Source: GCA-2730975 sp937893275
GTDB lineage: Bacteria > Verrucomicrobiota > Verrucomicrobiia > Opitutales > Seribacteraceae
NCBI GenBank assembly: GCA_963968595.1
Contig: CAXAHJ010000005.1
Coordinates: 21,661 to 85,660 of the forward strand
Length of the DNA: 64,000 nt
Direction of reading: 5' to 3'
Position numbers and translations under genes: made by a program. The notes beneath the pieces are model-generated. The model did not search any database. It was not told where the DNA came from and saw only the letters and a program-made list of their open reading frames with translations. Below are positions 16,505-26,589 of the stretch, piece by piece (positions within the stretch are counted from its first letter, which is position 1; the number at the start of each line of letters is the position of its first letter).

Positions 16505-19027
16505 ATGCAGAGAGAGCTTCCCATTGTTTCTAGAGCCGACGATATCGTTTCCGCAGCCCGTGGTGAGCGGCGTCTGGTTGTTACGGCTCCAACGGGTTCG
16601 GGGAAGTCGACCAAATTACCCCAAATATTGCTCGACTCCGGGTCTTTCCCTGACCAAATTGTGGTTCTTGAGCCACGCCGGCTTGCCGCCCGCATGCTTG
16701 CACAGCGCGTGGCGAGTGAACGAAGTAGTTCCGTTGGGCAAGAGGTTGGTTATCAGGTACGTTTCGACAATAAAACGTCTTCCGCTACCAAAATCGTATA
16801 TGCCACCGAAGGTTTGCTTTTACGACGAATGTTGGCTCGACCTGATCTTTCGGGTATTTCCGCTCTCATATTTGATGAGTTTCACGAGCGCAGTCTGGAG
16901 TCTGATCTTACTCTCGCTTTGGCCAAAGCCCTCCAAGAGACTTCGCGGCCCGATCTCGCTTTAGTGGTGACTTCGGCGACCATTGCAACTGAGCCTCTTT
17001 GTGAATATCTTGGCTCTTGTCCCGTAGTTCAGGTTGATGGTCGCTCTTTCCCTGTTGAGATTTCTTTTGCGGGTGCCGGCAGAGACGAACCTCTATGGCA
17101 GAGAGCCGCAAAACAAGTGATCCGCCTCTCCTCGGAATACGATGGGGATTTTCTTGTCTTTATGCCGGGTGCGTTCGAAATACGAAAAACCATCGAAGAA
17201 TTGAGCCGTTCCCATCACATGAAAGGATTCGATCTCCTACCCCTTTACGGCGACTTGCCGCCAGACCGGCAGGATGCAGCCATTCGCAAAAGTGAACGTC
17301 GCAAAGTGGTGGTAGCCACTAATGTGGCGGAAACCTCTCTGACTATTGATGGCGTTCGAGTGGTTGTCGATTCGGGTTTCGCGAAGAAAGCGAGTTTTGA
17401 TCCGAGACGTGGCATAAATGCCCTTTTGACGGAGCCAATCAGCCGTGCCTCGGCGGATCAACGGTCTGGTCGAGCAGGTAGAACCGCTCCTGGATTTTGC
17501 TTGAGGCTTTGGGGCGAAAAGGAGCACGAACAGCGACTTGCGGCGGAAATTCCTGAAGTTTGCCGTTTGGATTTTGCCGAAACTATGCTGAGTTTATTGG
17601 CCGCGGGGCAAGAACTTTCAACAGTCTGTTGGTTTGAGCAACCCACAGAATTAGCCCTCGAAAAAGCCCAAAGTCTACTGGCCGATCTCGGAGCTCTAGA
17701 CATTGATGGATCCCTGACGAACCGAGGGAGAGAAATGGCTGCTTTCCCTCTGCATCCACGTCATGCCCGAGCATTACTCGAAGCTCGAACTCGAGATTGC
17801 CTTCCTACCGTTGCCCTTGCCTTGGCTCTAAGTCAGGATCGTCCGATTTTGCTACCTTTGCGCGACAAGCGTCTCGAGAGAGAGCGGGAAGATCTTTTAG
17901 ATGCCGATCAAGGTGAAATCGCCACCGATTTTTTTCGTGTGCTGCGGGCTTGGGGTTTAGCAGCTGAACGAAACTTCGATCCTTCGCTCTGTCGAGATAT
18001 CGGCATCCATGCAGGCCGTTGCCGAGATGCCTCCCGCCTTTCTGCACGTTATCTTTCTCTTGCCGGCATAGATAAGGATGACGATCTGTCATGTTCTTCT
18101 GCAGACTTGGCTAAATGCCTATTGTGCGCTTTTCCTGATCATGTCGGCAAGCGTCGTAACTCAGGGATGCTCGTGTATGCTCTTTCAAATGGAAAAAATG
18201 GCGAACTTCGGCGACAGAGCACCGCCCGCGATGCCGACCTTCTTGTTGTCGCGGAATTAGATGAAATTGAAATGCGCGGAAATGTGGGTCTCGTTTTGAG
18301 TCTCGCCACGGAGATCCGCGAGGAATGGCTCGAAGAAATATTTCCCAAAAGTTTTTCACACCGAGTGGAAACTCATTTTGACGAAGAATCCCGAATTGTC
18401 GTATGCCGCCGGATTAAAAAGTTTCGCGATCTCGTTCTCTCGGAGGAAAACTCCGGGGAACCCACTTCCGAGAATGCTGCTCGCGTTCTTGCCGCTGAGG
18501 TCTTGTCAGGGCGTTTGCGGCTAAAGCATTGGAATGCCGCATGCGATCGTTTTGTAGCCCGCGTAAACTTTGCCGCCTCCCAATGTCCTGAGCTTGAAAT
18601 TGAGCCTATCGACGATGCCGCCCGTCGCCTGGTGCTTGAACAGTTTTGCCTCGGAGAAAAAAGTTGGCGATCTGTTCGCAACAAGGATGTCTTTCCCTTT
18701 CTGTGCGAATGGTTATCACGCGAACAACGAGCCGCTTTGGATCAACTTGTTCCGGAGGAGATCAATCTTCCCGCTAGGAAAAGCCCCGCTCGACTTCGCT
18801 TCGACGGGGATGGCGAAGTTACCCTCGCCGCCACCGTCCAAGACTTGTACGATCTCGACAGCACGCCGACGATTGCCGGTGGAAGCTATCTTTTGCGAGT
18901 CGAGGTACTGGCTCCCAATCGCAGACCCGTTCAAGTGACTCGTGACCTTTCCGCCTTTTGGAAAGATTCCTATTCGACGATTAAGAATGAGCTTGCCGGT
19001 CGATACCCCAAGCACGAATGGCGTTGA
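16505..19027 (+). CDS. hrpB: ATP-dependent RNA helicase HrpB
   Basis: A DEAH-box helicase of 840 residues. Motifs in order: Walker A T-A-P-T-G-S-G-K-S-T near residue 25, the DExH box written D-E-F-H-E-R-S near 125, S-A-T-I near 160, N-V-A-E-T-S-L-T-I-D-G near 280, and Q-R-S-G-R-A-G-R near 330. It ends with the HrpB-specific C-terminal signature R-P-V-Q-V-T-R-D-L-S-A-F-W...GRYPKHEW. Length and tail match the HrpB subfamily rather than HrpA. The start at ATG 16505 (MQRELPIVS) gives the usual spacing to motif I. The last 10 bases overlap yraN. HrpB's substrate in cells remains poorly known. Confidence 0.95.
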   Translation: MQRELPIVSRADDIVSAARGERRLVVTAPTGSGKSTKLPQILLDSGSFPDQIVVLEPRRLAARMLAQRVASERSSSVGQEVGYQVRFDNKTSSATKIVYATEGLLLRRMLARPDLSGISALIFDEFHERSLESDLTLALAKALQETSRPDLALVVTSATIATEPLCEYLGSCPVVQVDGRSFPVEISFAGAGRDEPLWQRAAKQVIRLSSEYDGDFLVFMPGAFEIRKTIEELSRSHHMKGFDLLPLYGDLPPDRQDAAIRKSERRKVVVATNVAETSLTIDGVRVVVDSGFAKKASFDPRRGINALLTEPISRASADQRSGRAGRTAPGFCLRLWGEKEHEQRLAAEIPEVCRLDFAETMLSLLAAGQELSTVCWFEQPTELALEKAQSLLADLGALDIDGSLTNRGREMAAFPLHPRHARALLEARTRDCLPTVALALALSQDRPILLPLRDKRLEREREDLLDADQGEIATDFFRVLRAWGLAAERNFDPSLCRDIGIHAGRCRDASRLSARYLSLAGIDKDDDLSCSSADLAKCLLCAFPDHVGKRRNSGMLVYALSNGKNGELRRQSTARDADLLVVAELDEIEMRGNVGLVLSLATEIREEWLEEIFPKSFSHRVETHFDEESRIVVCRRIKKFRDLVLSEENSGEPTSENAARVLAAEVLSGRLRLKHWNAACDRFVARVNFAASQCPELEIEPIDDAARRLVLEQFCLGEKSWRSVRNKDVFPFLCEWLSREQRAALDQLVPEEINLPARKSPARLRFDGDGEVTLAATVQDLYDLDSTPTIAGGSYLLRVEVLAPNRRPVQVTRDLSAFWKDSYSTIKNELAGRYPKHEWR

Positions 19028-19494
19028 AACTTTGCTTGGACCAAACTCCTCTGCGACGCTTGTTCGAGTCTATATACTGGCGGATTTTTGGTCTGTCAAA
19101 CGATGCGAATCGAGCTGAACGAGGTCGTTACGGAGAGTGGCTTTCTCGTAGATTCCTGAAGGACAAAGGCTACTATGTTCTTGCCGCAAACTGGCGTAAT
19201 CCCATGGACCGAAGAGATGAAATCGACCTAATCTGCAAAGATAGGAAGGTGCTGGTTTTCGTAGAGGTACGAGCTCGTTCGACCTCTTCTCTTGTTTCTG
19301 GTTACGATAGCCTTTCTCCTCGTAAAAGAAAAGTGCTTCTTAGGGTCTGCAAGGGTTACCTCAACCATCGGAGGCAAAGGCCCGAGCATTTCCGTTTAGA
19401 CGTAATGGAAGTTGATTTACCTTCCGACGCCAAAGGCAAACCGGAAATTTTTCACCACGAAAATGTTGCGTTGTTTCCTCCTCGATTTCATTAG
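19018..19494 (+). CDS. yraN: YraN family (UPF0102) protein
   Basis: A 158-residue protein with the UPF0102/YraN core: R-G-R-Y-G-E-W-L-S-R-R-F-L, then W-R-N-P-M-D-R-R-D-E-I-D-L-I and V-L-V-F-V-E-V-R-A-R. These carry the E, D and E-x-K/R-like acidic residues of a restriction-endonuclease-like fold. The N-terminal 38 residues extend beyond the usual family length of about 120. Function is unknown, though a nuclease role is often suggested. It overlaps hrpB by 10 bases and is followed after 22 bases by zwf. Confidence 0.9.
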   Translation: MALKLCLDQTPLRRLFESIYWRIFGLSNDANRAERGRYGEWLSRRFLKDKGYYVLAANWRNPMDRRDEIDLICKDRKVLVFVEVRARSTSSLVSGYDSLSPRKRKVLLRVCKGYLNHRRQRPEHFRLDVMEVDLPSDAKGKPEIFHHENVALFPPRFH

Positions 19495-19516
19495 ATACCT
19501 GTTAATCTTAAAATTT

Positions 19517-21061
19517 ATGTCACAAGAATTATCTTCTACTCGCCAAAGTCGGGATTCGAGTCGTAAAGCTCCACCGACTATTATTGTTATTTTCGGCGCA
19601 TCGGGCGATCTCACAGCCCGCAAGCTTTTACCCGGACTTTACAATCTTGGATTTGACGATTTGCTCTCCGATGATTTTCACCTTATCGGATATGGGCGAA
19701 GTGAAATGTCCGACGAAGCTTTTCGCCAGAGCATGGGAGATGCAATTGGGAAGCATTCGCGCCGACCTCTCAATGAAGAGATCTGGGGGCAAATGTCCAG
19801 TAATCTACACTACCATGCAGGTCCTTATGATGCCCCGGACTCCTTCGACCGACTTAGCCAACGCATCAGCGCAATCGAAAGTTCGATCGGGACCGAGACG
19901 CAGTGCCTCTTTTATGTTTCGACTCCGCCAAGCGTTTTTAAGCCTATCTTGGAAAACCTTGGGGATTCAGGTTTGGCTCGTCGCCATAGGCACACTCCTG
20001 CCTCCTCAAAGGTCGTAATCGAAAAACCATTTGGTCGTGATCTTTCTTCCGCCCAAGAACTTAATGCAATTATAAATCGAAGATTTGACGAGTCCCAAGT
20101 ATACCGCATCGACCACTACCTTGGAAAGGAAACCGTACAGAGTCTTCTCGTGCAGCGCTTTGCAAATTCCATTTTCGAGCCGATCTGGAATCGCCGTTAC
20201 GTTTCCTGTGTTCAGGTCACTGTGGCTGAGACCATAGGAGTTGGGTCGCGGGGAGGTTATTATGACCGAAGTGGTGCATTAAGGGACATGGTTCAGAACC
20301 ACGTCATGCAGTTGCTTGCTCTTACCGCAATGGAACCGCCCTCTTCTCTCGATCCCGAAGCGATTAGAGACGAAAAAGTAAAGGCTCTCAGGGCGATTCG
20401 ACCACTCGATCTCGACGGAGATGATAGCGATGTCGTTCGCGCACTCTACAAGGAAGGCTTGGTTGGAGGCGAGAAAGCGATCGGCTACCTACAGGAAGAA
20501 GGTATCCCCGAAGATTCCTCTACCGAAACCTACACGGCGATTCGCTTGTATCTTGATAATTGGCGATGGAAAGGCGTTCCGTTCTATCTCCGTTCGGGTA
20601 AGTGCATGTCGCGCAAAGCCAGCGAAATTACGGTTCAATTTAGTCGACCACCCGCAATCCTCTTTGGTGAGGGAAACCGTTTTGACATATCTCCTAACTC
20701 TCTAGTTATACGCATTCAACCGAACGAAGGCGTTACTCTAACCCTAAATTCGAAAAAACCGGGACTGGCGACTAAGCTCCAACCCGTTGAACTTTCCTTT
20801 GGTTATGACACCACCTTCGGTTCTGATACTCCAGAGGCATACGAGCGCCTCATCCTCGATGCCATGAACGGAGATGGAACACTCTTTATTCGAGGAGATG
20901 AAACGGAAACTTCTTGGAGTCTCCTTACGCCCGTGCTTGAGCACTGGGCTGGAAGTGGAACCAAAGGACTCGGCACCTATGCGGCCGGAACATGGGGACC
21001 GCTCGATGCAGACAAACTGCTCATCCGGAACGGACATGAATGGCAAGTTTCCGGGACTTAA
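19517..21061 (+). CDS. zwf: Glucose-6-phosphate 1-dehydrogenase
   Basis: First step of the oxidative pentose phosphate pathway, producing NADPH and 6-phosphogluconolactone. The 514-residue protein has the cofactor-binding G-A-S-G-D-L-T-A-R-K-L near residue 26, E-K-P-F-G near residue 170 and the active-site block R-I-D-H-Y-L-G-K-E near residue 197. The start is at MSQELSSTR; an upstream ATG at 19412 lies inside yraN and would add 35 unlike residues. The lactonase gene (pgl) is not next to it. gnd follows in the same direction, but 343 bases away. Confidence 0.96.
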   Translation: MSQELSSTRQSRDSSRKAPPTIIVIFGASGDLTARKLLPGLYNLGFDDLLSDDFHLIGYGRSEMSDEAFRQSMGDAIGKHSRRPLNEEIWGQMSSNLHYHAGPYDAPDSFDRLSQRISAIESSIGTETQCLFYVSTPPSVFKPILENLGDSGLARRHRHTPASSKVVIEKPFGRDLSSAQELNAIINRRFDESQVYRIDHYLGKETVQSLLVQRFANSIFEPIWNRRYVSCVQVTVAETIGVGSRGGYYDRSGALRDMVQNHVMQLLALTAMEPPSSLDPEAIRDEKVKALRAIRPLDLDGDDSDVVRALYKEGLVGGEKAIGYLQEEGIPEDSSTETYTAIRLYLDNWRWKGVPFYLRSGKCMSRKASEITVQFSRPPAILFGEGNRFDISPNSLVIRIQPNEGVTLTLNSKKPGLATKLQPVELSFGYDTTFGSDTPEAYERLILDAMNGDGTLFIRGDETETSWSLLTPVLEHWAGSGTKGLGTYAAGTWGPLDADKLLIRNGHEWQVSGT

Positions 21062-21404
21062 AAATGAGGTGCTCAAATCGGATGGCACACATAAGAACGA
21101 CAGGAACTGTGCAGTCTGTTGCAAAAAGTTAGAGATGAGATAACAAGTGACTACTCGATGAAACAACTAGCATATGATCTCCTAAAAAGTTGTCCCTTTT
21201 TCTGCATAGCATAATTGAAGATCAAATAAATTAGGTCAGAATGCTTGAAAAAGAAAGTACACCCTCATCAAACCGACCTAGTAAGATATCAGAGAAATGT
21301 CTCATTGGTTCTTGAAAGAATTCGATCGATGCGTCAATTGAGGCAGTTGAAAACTCAACCTGCCAAGAACTAGCTGGAACAGTTCCCTTTGTAATTTAAA
21401 TATC
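21062..21404. other. Intergenic region zwf-gnd
   Basis: A 343-base AT-rich spacer. Both strands were read and show no coding region with recognisable homology, no RNA gene and no strong hairpin with a T tract. It may hold the gnd promoter, but no convincing -35/-10 pair stands out. The size suggests that gnd is transcribed separately from zwf. Confidence 0.6.
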
Positions 21405-22907
21405 ATGAACGATAATATTTCAGAAATCGGTCTCATAGGCTTGGCGGTCATGGGACAAAACCTTGCCTTGAATATTGCGGATCACGGATTTCGCATCTCA
21501 GTGTACAACCGAACCTCATCCAAGACAAAAGCCTTCGTGGAAAGCAATCCAGATACTCCCGGGGGGCTTCTTGGTTGCGAAGCACTTGAAGATTTTGTAT
21601 CATCGATTCAGCGACCCAGAAAAATTATTATTTTAGTAAAGGCGGGAGAGGCAACTGATGCGGTAATAAATTCCCTGATTCCGCACTTGGACAAAGGAGA
21701 TATTATTATTGATGGAGGCAATGCCAAGTGGACCGATACGATCCGTCGCGAAAAAGAGCTTAAGGAGAAAGGTTTTCATTTCGTCGGTTCAGGAGTTAGC
21801 GGCGGTGAAGAGGGAGCTCGTTTCGGGCCATCTCTAATGCCGGGAGGGGATTTGGAGGCATGGAAGACACTCGAACCCATTTGGAAGTCAATCGCCGCAA
21901 AAGTTGATCCCGAGAACGGGAAACCTCTTGAGGGAGCTGAACCCGGCAAACCGATTGAAGGAGGTTTCCCTTGCTCGGCCTACATCGGTCCAAACGGTGC
22001 CGGCCACTATGTAAAGATGGTTCACAATGGCATAGAGTACGGAGACATGCAGATGATCTGCGAGGCCTACGACTTGATGCAACGCCTTCTCGGCCTGACT
22101 CCGCCGGAAATGGGAGAAATCTTTAGCGAATGGAATCAAGGTTCGCTCGATTCCTTTCTCATAGAGATCACGGCAGACATTCTCAAACAGGCAGACCCTC
22201 GCACAGGGAGACCCTTCGTTGATATCGTTCTTGATACTGCTGGTCAAAAAGGGACGGGGAAATGGACCTCTGTCAACGCCCTCGACATGGGCGTGCCCGC
22301 CCCCACTGTGTCAGAAGCCGTATTCGCTCGTTGCCTTAGTGCCGTAAAGGAGGAACGAGTAGAAGCCGAATCCGTCTTGTCTGGTCCGGAGAAAGACTTT
22401 TCTGGAGACAAAGAAACCTTCGTTCAAGCCATTCGTGACGCACTCTATTGCTCAAAGATCTGCTCTTACGCCCAAGGATTTCAGCTCATGCGCGAAGCTC
22501 AAAACGAATACGACTGGGAACTGAATTTCGGTGAGATTGCCCAAATTTGGCGAGGTGGATGTATCATCCGGGCTGCCTTTCTCCAAAAAATCACCGAAGC
22601 CTACGAGCGAGATCCTTCATTAGCCAATCTCCTTCTCGATCCCTACTTCCGCGATTCCATCGCCGCCGCTCAAGCCAATTGGCGGAAAGTCGTTGCCACC
22701 GCAGCAGAACATGGTGTGCCAATTCCCACCTTCGCATCGGCACTAGCATACTATGACGGCTACCGCTGTGCCCGACTTCCTCAAAACCTGCTTCAAGCAC
22801 AGCGAGATTATTTTGGCGCTCACACATACGAGCGTACGGATGAACCACGAGAAAAATTCTTCCATATCGATTGGCCCGAGTCCGAACGCGTCGAACTTGC
22901 CACTTAG
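21405..22907 (+). CDS. gnd: 6-phosphogluconate dehydrogenase, decarboxylating
   Basis: Oxidises 6-phosphogluconate to ribulose 5-phosphate and CO2 with NADP+. The 500-residue protein starts with the nucleotide-binding G-L-A-V-M-G-Q-N-L-A. It carries V-S-G-G-E-E-G-A-R-F-G-P-S-L-M-P-G near residue 128, the catalytic H-Y-V-K-M-V-H-N-G-I-E-Y-G-D-M-Q near residue 204 and the C-terminal domain typical of the long dimeric form. An insert at about residues 160-187 (VDPENGKPLEGAEPGKPIEGGFPC) is slightly longer than in enterobacterial enzymes. It completes the zwf/gnd oxidative branch whose product feeds rpe at 4.7 kb. Confidence 0.96.
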   Translation: MNDNISEIGLIGLAVMGQNLALNIADHGFRISVYNRTSSKTKAFVESNPDTPGGLLGCEALEDFVSSIQRPRKIIILVKAGEATDAVINSLIPHLDKGDIIIDGGNAKWTDTIRREKELKEKGFHFVGSGVSGGEEGARFGPSLMPGGDLEAWKTLEPIWKSIAAKVDPENGKPLEGAEPGKPIEGGFPCSAYIGPNGAGHYVKMVHNGIEYGDMQMICEAYDLMQRLLGLTPPEMGEIFSEWNQGSLDSFLIEITADILKQADPRTGRPFVDIVLDTAGQKGTGKWTSVNALDMGVPAPTVSEAVFARCLSAVKEERVEAESVLSGPEKDFSGDKETFVQAIRDALYCSKICSYAQGFQLMREAQNEYDWELNFGEIAQIWRGGCIIRAAFLQKITEAYERDPSLANLLLDPYFRDSIAAAQANWRKVVATAAEHGVPIPTFASALAYYDGYRCARLPQNLLQAQRDYFGAHTYERTDEPREKFFHIDWPESERVELAT

Positions 22908-22940
22908 ACTTTTGGCTAAGTATTAGAAAAGGGTTACCCC

Positions 22941-23537
22941 CTAGACTTTTGCATCGAGATAAATCTTTCGTACGCACGAAAGATCGTGCCCCATCGATTT
23001 GCTGTTCACGCAGTAGTCGTATTCTCCATTTCGGGCTACTTCAGCTTTTGCCGTAGCCATGCGGCGTTCGATTTCTTCTTCGGAGTCGGTACCTCGACTT
23101 AACAGTCGACCTTTCAACTCCTCCAAGTTTTTAGGCATCAAGAAAACCGTTCGAAGTTTACCCGACAAGAACCGATCCGTCTCGCTCGACTTTCGAAACG
23201 CTTCGAAACCTTGAACGTCTACATTCAGCAGGAGATCTACTCCCATCTCCAATCGTCTTCTGATCTCGCTTTTCAATGTGCCATAGCGTCGCCCATGCAC
23301 CAAAGCATGTTCGTAGAACTCCTTTGCCAACACCTTCTGCCCAAACTTTTCAGTCGAGAGAAAGTGATAATCCACACCATCCAACTCTCCCTCTCGAGGA
23401 TCTCGCGTTGTTGCCGTAACAACACGTTCTAAGCCAGGACTGAATTCAGCCAATAAGCTTTCGCAAACCGTGGTCTTACCTATGCCGGCCGGCCCGGAAA
23501 TAAGAATAATAATTCCGCACGAACTTACATCATTCAT
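22941..23537 (-). CDS. gmk: Guanylate kinase
   Basis: Phosphorylates GMP to GDP. The 198-residue protein has the P-loop S-G-P-A-G-I-G-K-T-T near residue 14, the GMP-binding block T-A-T-T-R-D-P-R-E-G-E near residue 43, D-G-V-D-Y-H-F, and Y-G-T near residue 86. The ATG shares one base with the stop of the upstream membrane-protein gene (TAATG), indicating coupling. It is convergent with gnd. Confidence 0.95.
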   Translation of the reverse strand: MNDVSSCGIIILISGPAGIGKTTVCESLLAEFSPGLERVVTATTRDPREGELDGVDYHFLSTEKFGQKVLAKEFYEHALVHGRRYGTLKSEIRRRLEMGVDLLLNVDVQGFEAFRKSSETDRFLSGKLRTVFLMPKNLEELKGRLLSRGTDSEEEIERRMATAKAEVARNGEYDYCVNSKSMGHDLSCVRKIYLDAKV

Positions 23538-24076
23538 TAATAACCAAAAGCTAAAGCTCCCAACAAGATACCGTAAGCCGCCATCGACACGCCAAGAATT
23601 CGAGGACGGCGACCGGAAACATAAAGCCAGTTAAGAAAATCTCTCAATCGATACGGCCAAGCACCAAGGTAAAGGGCTATTACAATCCCGACATAAACGA
23701 TAGAAACCATGAACAACCGGCTCGCGGGTTCTTGCATAAAAGCAGCATCCAAAGCTTCTCTCGAATAGAACAAAACCAAGATCGCAGCACCCCTAACGGC
23801 CAAAAAATCAGGAAGGAATTTAAAAGACATCACAAGTAACACCAGGGTAATGATAGCAATCAACACCTTGTGCTCGCCAAAATCCGCTTCACTAAGATGC
23901 AAAATGTGCTGGTACAAGAACCAAGCAGCTGCAATCGTCATCGTCGTAATCGCTGCTATCTTTGATCGTGGGAAACTCTTTATTGTGCGTTCCGTAATTG
24001 CTGACCGCCAAGCCAAGTAGGCACCCAATGCAACAAGGCTACAACCAGTGAACAGAGTATGGAAAAAAAGATTCAT
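23537..24076 (-). CDS. Predicted multi-spanning membrane protein, unknown function
   Basis: A 179-residue hydrophobic protein with about five transmembrane segments (near residues 5-22, 42-62, 70-95, 118-140 and 160-178) separated by short basic loops. No family motif was recognised. It lies between miaB (12 bases upstream) and gmk (1-base overlap) on the same strand, so it is part of a miaB-x-gmk transcription unit. Confidence 0.7.
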   Translation of the reverse strand: MNLFFHTLFTGCSLVALGAYLAWRSAITERTIKSFPRSKIAAITTMTIAAAWFLYQHILHLSEADFGEHKVLIAIITLVLLVMSFKFLPDFLAVRGAAILVLFYSREALDAAFMQEPASRLFMVSIVYVGIVIALYLGAWPYRLRDFLNWLYVSGRRPRILGVSMAAYGILLGALAFGY

Positions 24077-24088
24077 AAATACAGTTTT

Positions 24089-25474
24089 CTAAACAGTAGA
24101 AGAATTTGCTTCTAAGGTAGATTTAGTTAAAACGGGTATGCCGTGCAGGACCGTTACGGTTGCTTCCTCAATTTTCACGTCAAGCAATTGACCGACCATC
24201 CGTTTGTTGCCGGGGAAAATCACTTTACGAAATCCTCGCGTACGACCGATATATTTGCCTTTTCCTTTGCGTGCCGGTCCTTCGACTAAAACTTGCTGAG
24301 AGATACCGAGCAATGATTCGTTTCGCCGCAGCGAGCTCTTTTCCAAAATACGAAGCAATTCCTGATTGCGGGCTTCCTTCGTTTCTTGAGGTATCTGGTC
24401 TGTCAGGTCTGCAGCCTTCGTACCCGTACGGATGCTGTACTTGAAAATAAAGGCCATTTCAAATCCTACTTCTTCAAACAGAGCCTTGGTTTGTTCAAAG
24501 TCAGTCTCCGTTTCTCCAGGAAAACCGACAATAATGTCAGTGCTCAGGTAAATATCCGGCACTGACTCGCGCAAAGAATCAACAATGCGAAGAAATTTCT
24601 CTTTGGTATATGGCCTGTTCATCGCCTTCAGGATGCGATTAGAACCACTTTGGACGGGTAGATGAGCATACTCGCACAATTTGGGCAATTCGCGATAAGC
24701 ATTCACCAAGTCCTTCCCGTAGCCTACGGGATGCGGGGAAGTGAAACGAATGCGATCCAAGGATTTCACTTCGTGGATAGCCTCCAACAATTGAACAAAA
24801 GGACTTTTCCCTTTGGAAAAAGGTATTTGCCCACGACCATAGGCATTCACAATCTGACCAAGTAGGGTGACCTCACGCGTGCCGGTCGATACCAATTCCT
24901 CCACTTCTGCCACAATATGCTCAACGGGACGATACCGCTCGTCGCCGCGTGTTTTGGGAACGATACAGAAAGCGCAATTCATGTTGCAACCCTGCATGAT
25001 CGAAACAAAGGCTGAAACTTTGAGCTGACCGGGGTTGTGTTCACGGATTTCATTTTGCGAGTCCTCCTCGTCTCCCAAGTCAATGATTGTTTGCGGGGAA
25101 GGCCCTAAGCCCGTAATCGTAGATACGATATTATCGAGGTGATCAGGAATGCGATGGAATTTTTGAGTGCCGACGATAAGGTCTAAATCCGGCAGTCGAT
25201 CCAACAGATCTTCACCATGATTTTGAGCCATACATCCCATAACACCAAAAACAAAGTTTGGGTTTTTCTTTTTGCGAGCGGCGAGGTAACCGGCTTTGCC
25301 AATTGCTTTTTGCTCAGCCTGATCCCTAACGCTGCAAGTGTTTAGAAGAACGACGTCGGCATTCTTTTCATCGTCAACAATCGAATAACCGCGAGCACGC
25401 AACTTGGAGGAAACTGCCTCCGAGTCACGCTCGTTCATCTGGCAACCGTATGTCTTGACATAAACGCGATTCAT
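24089..25474 (-). CDS. miaB: tRNA-2-methylthio-N6-dimethylallyladenosine synthase
   Basis: Radical SAM methylthiotransferase that modifies A37 of tRNAs reading UNN codons. The 461-residue product has the N-terminal UPF0004 domain (V-K-T-Y-G-C-Q-M-N, later N-T-C-S-V-R and G-C-M-A-Q, giving the three auxiliary-cluster cysteines). The radical SAM motif M-Q-G-C-N-M-N-C-A-F-C-I-V-P near residue 157 and a C-terminal TRAM domain follow. The start at ATG 25474 (MNRVYVKTYGC) fits the family. An in-frame ATG 51 bases upstream is possible but adds an unlike leader. Confidence 0.95.
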   Translation of the reverse strand: MNRVYVKTYGCQMNERDSEAVSSKLRARGYSIVDDEKNADVVLLNTCSVRDQAEQKAIGKAGYLAARKKKNPNFVFGVMGCMAQNHGEDLLDRLPDLDLIVGTQKFHRIPDHLDNIVSTITGLGPSPQTIIDLGDEEDSQNEIREHNPGQLKVSAFVSIMQGCNMNCAFCIVPKTRGDERYRPVEHIVAEVEELVSTGTREVTLLGQIVNAYGRGQIPFSKGKSPFVQLLEAIHEVKSLDRIRFTSPHPVGYGKDLVNAYRELPKLCEYAHLPVQSGSNRILKAMNRPYTKEKFLRIVDSLRESVPDIYLSTDIIVGFPGETETDFEQTKALFEEVGFEMAFIFKYSIRTGTKAADLTDQIPQETKEARNQELLRILEKSSLRRNESLLGISQQVLVEGPARKGKGKYIGRTRGFRKVIFPGNKRMVGQLLDVKIEEATVTVLHGIPVLTKSTLEANSSTV

Positions 25475-25539
25475 TAGAGAGCAACGAAAGGGTGAAAAGG
25501 ATAAGTCCTCACGGAAGCCGGTCAATCGCTAACATACCA

Positions 25540-26589
25540 TCACGACCATGTTCGAATCTTCTCAGACGGTATGTAATTCAATAGCTGCTCCGTTAGGAAA
25601 TCGTTAATCTCATGTCTTTCATCAAAAGTATGGGAAACCACGCCGTTCTTATTCTCCCAATCTCGATAAACCAATTCTTCGGAAGGTCTTGCTTGGGCCA
25701 TCCTTCGAAAATAATCCCCATTCATTCGAAAAGTTCCGACAGTGACGTCTCTCAATTGCTTCATGGGAAATTTGCGGAAAGTCTGTTCAACGAGAGATGA
25801 ATAAGCCTCTCGCCATCCATCCACGGGAATAACCGGATCAAAGCAAATACGAATAGGCCAACCCGAAGAAGCCGCCAACAAAGCATTTTCCAGGCGAAGT
25901 CGAGTGCAGGGAACACCCTTTTCATACCTTTCCTCGACTATTTTTGGGGACAAGGTCCAGGCCAAAAGCACGCGATCGGTAGGAGTTAAATCCTGAATTG
26001 CCGAAAAGTTCGCACTCTTTGTTCGGATTTCAATATCAAAACCCGGATGGTCTTCTAAAAAACGAATCCATTCACGACAAACCCCCGACACTTTTTCGAA
26101 AGCCAGTAAGTCGCAATCATGGGAAATACTGAGCAAGATTTGTTTGTGTGTGTCCTCTCTTTCGGCCAAAAAATTAATTACCGAAGTAAAATAATCGTCT
26201 AGGTTAGCAAACAAAACCAAATTTGCGGAAGAGAACATTCCTTGGAGATAGCAATAAGAGCAATCATACAGACAATTAAGCATTAAAGCCGTGTAGAAAT
26301 AATCAGTTTCATCCCCCTCCTGAACAAATTGACTGCCATCGTAAATATAATCAGATTTCTTTTTCGCTAGAATTAGTTTTGGACTCAATTTCTGGGCTTC
26401 GAAATTCTGATTTCTACGATTAAAGAAATCTTTGTAATCATCGATGAATATAATTTCAGATCGAGGAAAACGCTCAAGGATTCTTTTTGTTGTAGCATAG
26501 TCCGTAGCTCCATGCTCAACGTAAATATGAGAAAGTGGTTTATTTAGCCAATTCACGACAAAGATGGGTGAAAGCAAGGTTTCGATCAC
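25540..26589 (-). CDS. Radical SAM protein of the spore photoproduct lyase (SplB-like) family
   Basis: A 349-residue radical SAM protein with the cluster motif C-L-Y-D-C-S-Y-C-Y-L-Q-G near residue 110, the C-x3-C-x2-C form and Y-L-Q follow-up characteristic of the SPL family. Nearby elements such as H-I-Y-V-E-H-G-A-T-D-Y, E-I-R-T-K-S-A-N and I-C-F-D-P-V-I-P also match that family pattern. True SPL repairs thymine dimers of the spore type in Firmicutes, but this organism shows no sporulation genes here, so the substrate is unknown. The ATG at 26589 overlaps the upstream gene by 50 bases; a GTG at 26556 would shorten the overlap to 17. It is the last gene of a HAD/nucleosidase/SPL operon. Confidence 0.85.
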   Translation of the reverse strand: MIETLLSPIFVVNWLNKPLSHIYVEHGATDYATTKRILERFPRSEIIFIDDYKDFFNRRNQNFEAQKLSPKLILAKKKSDYIYDGSQFVQEGDETDYFYTALMLNCLYDCSYCYLQGMFSSANLVLFANLDDYFTSVINFLAEREDTHKQILLSISHDCDLLAFEKVSGVCREWIRFLEDHPGFDIEIRTKSANFSAIQDLTPTDRVLLAWTLSPKIVEERYEKGVPCTRLRLENALLAASSGWPIRICFDPVIPVDGWREAYSSLVEQTFRKFPMKQLRDVTVGTFRMNGDYFRRMAQARPSEELVYRDWENKNGVVSHTFDERHEINDFLTEQLLNYIPSEKIRTWS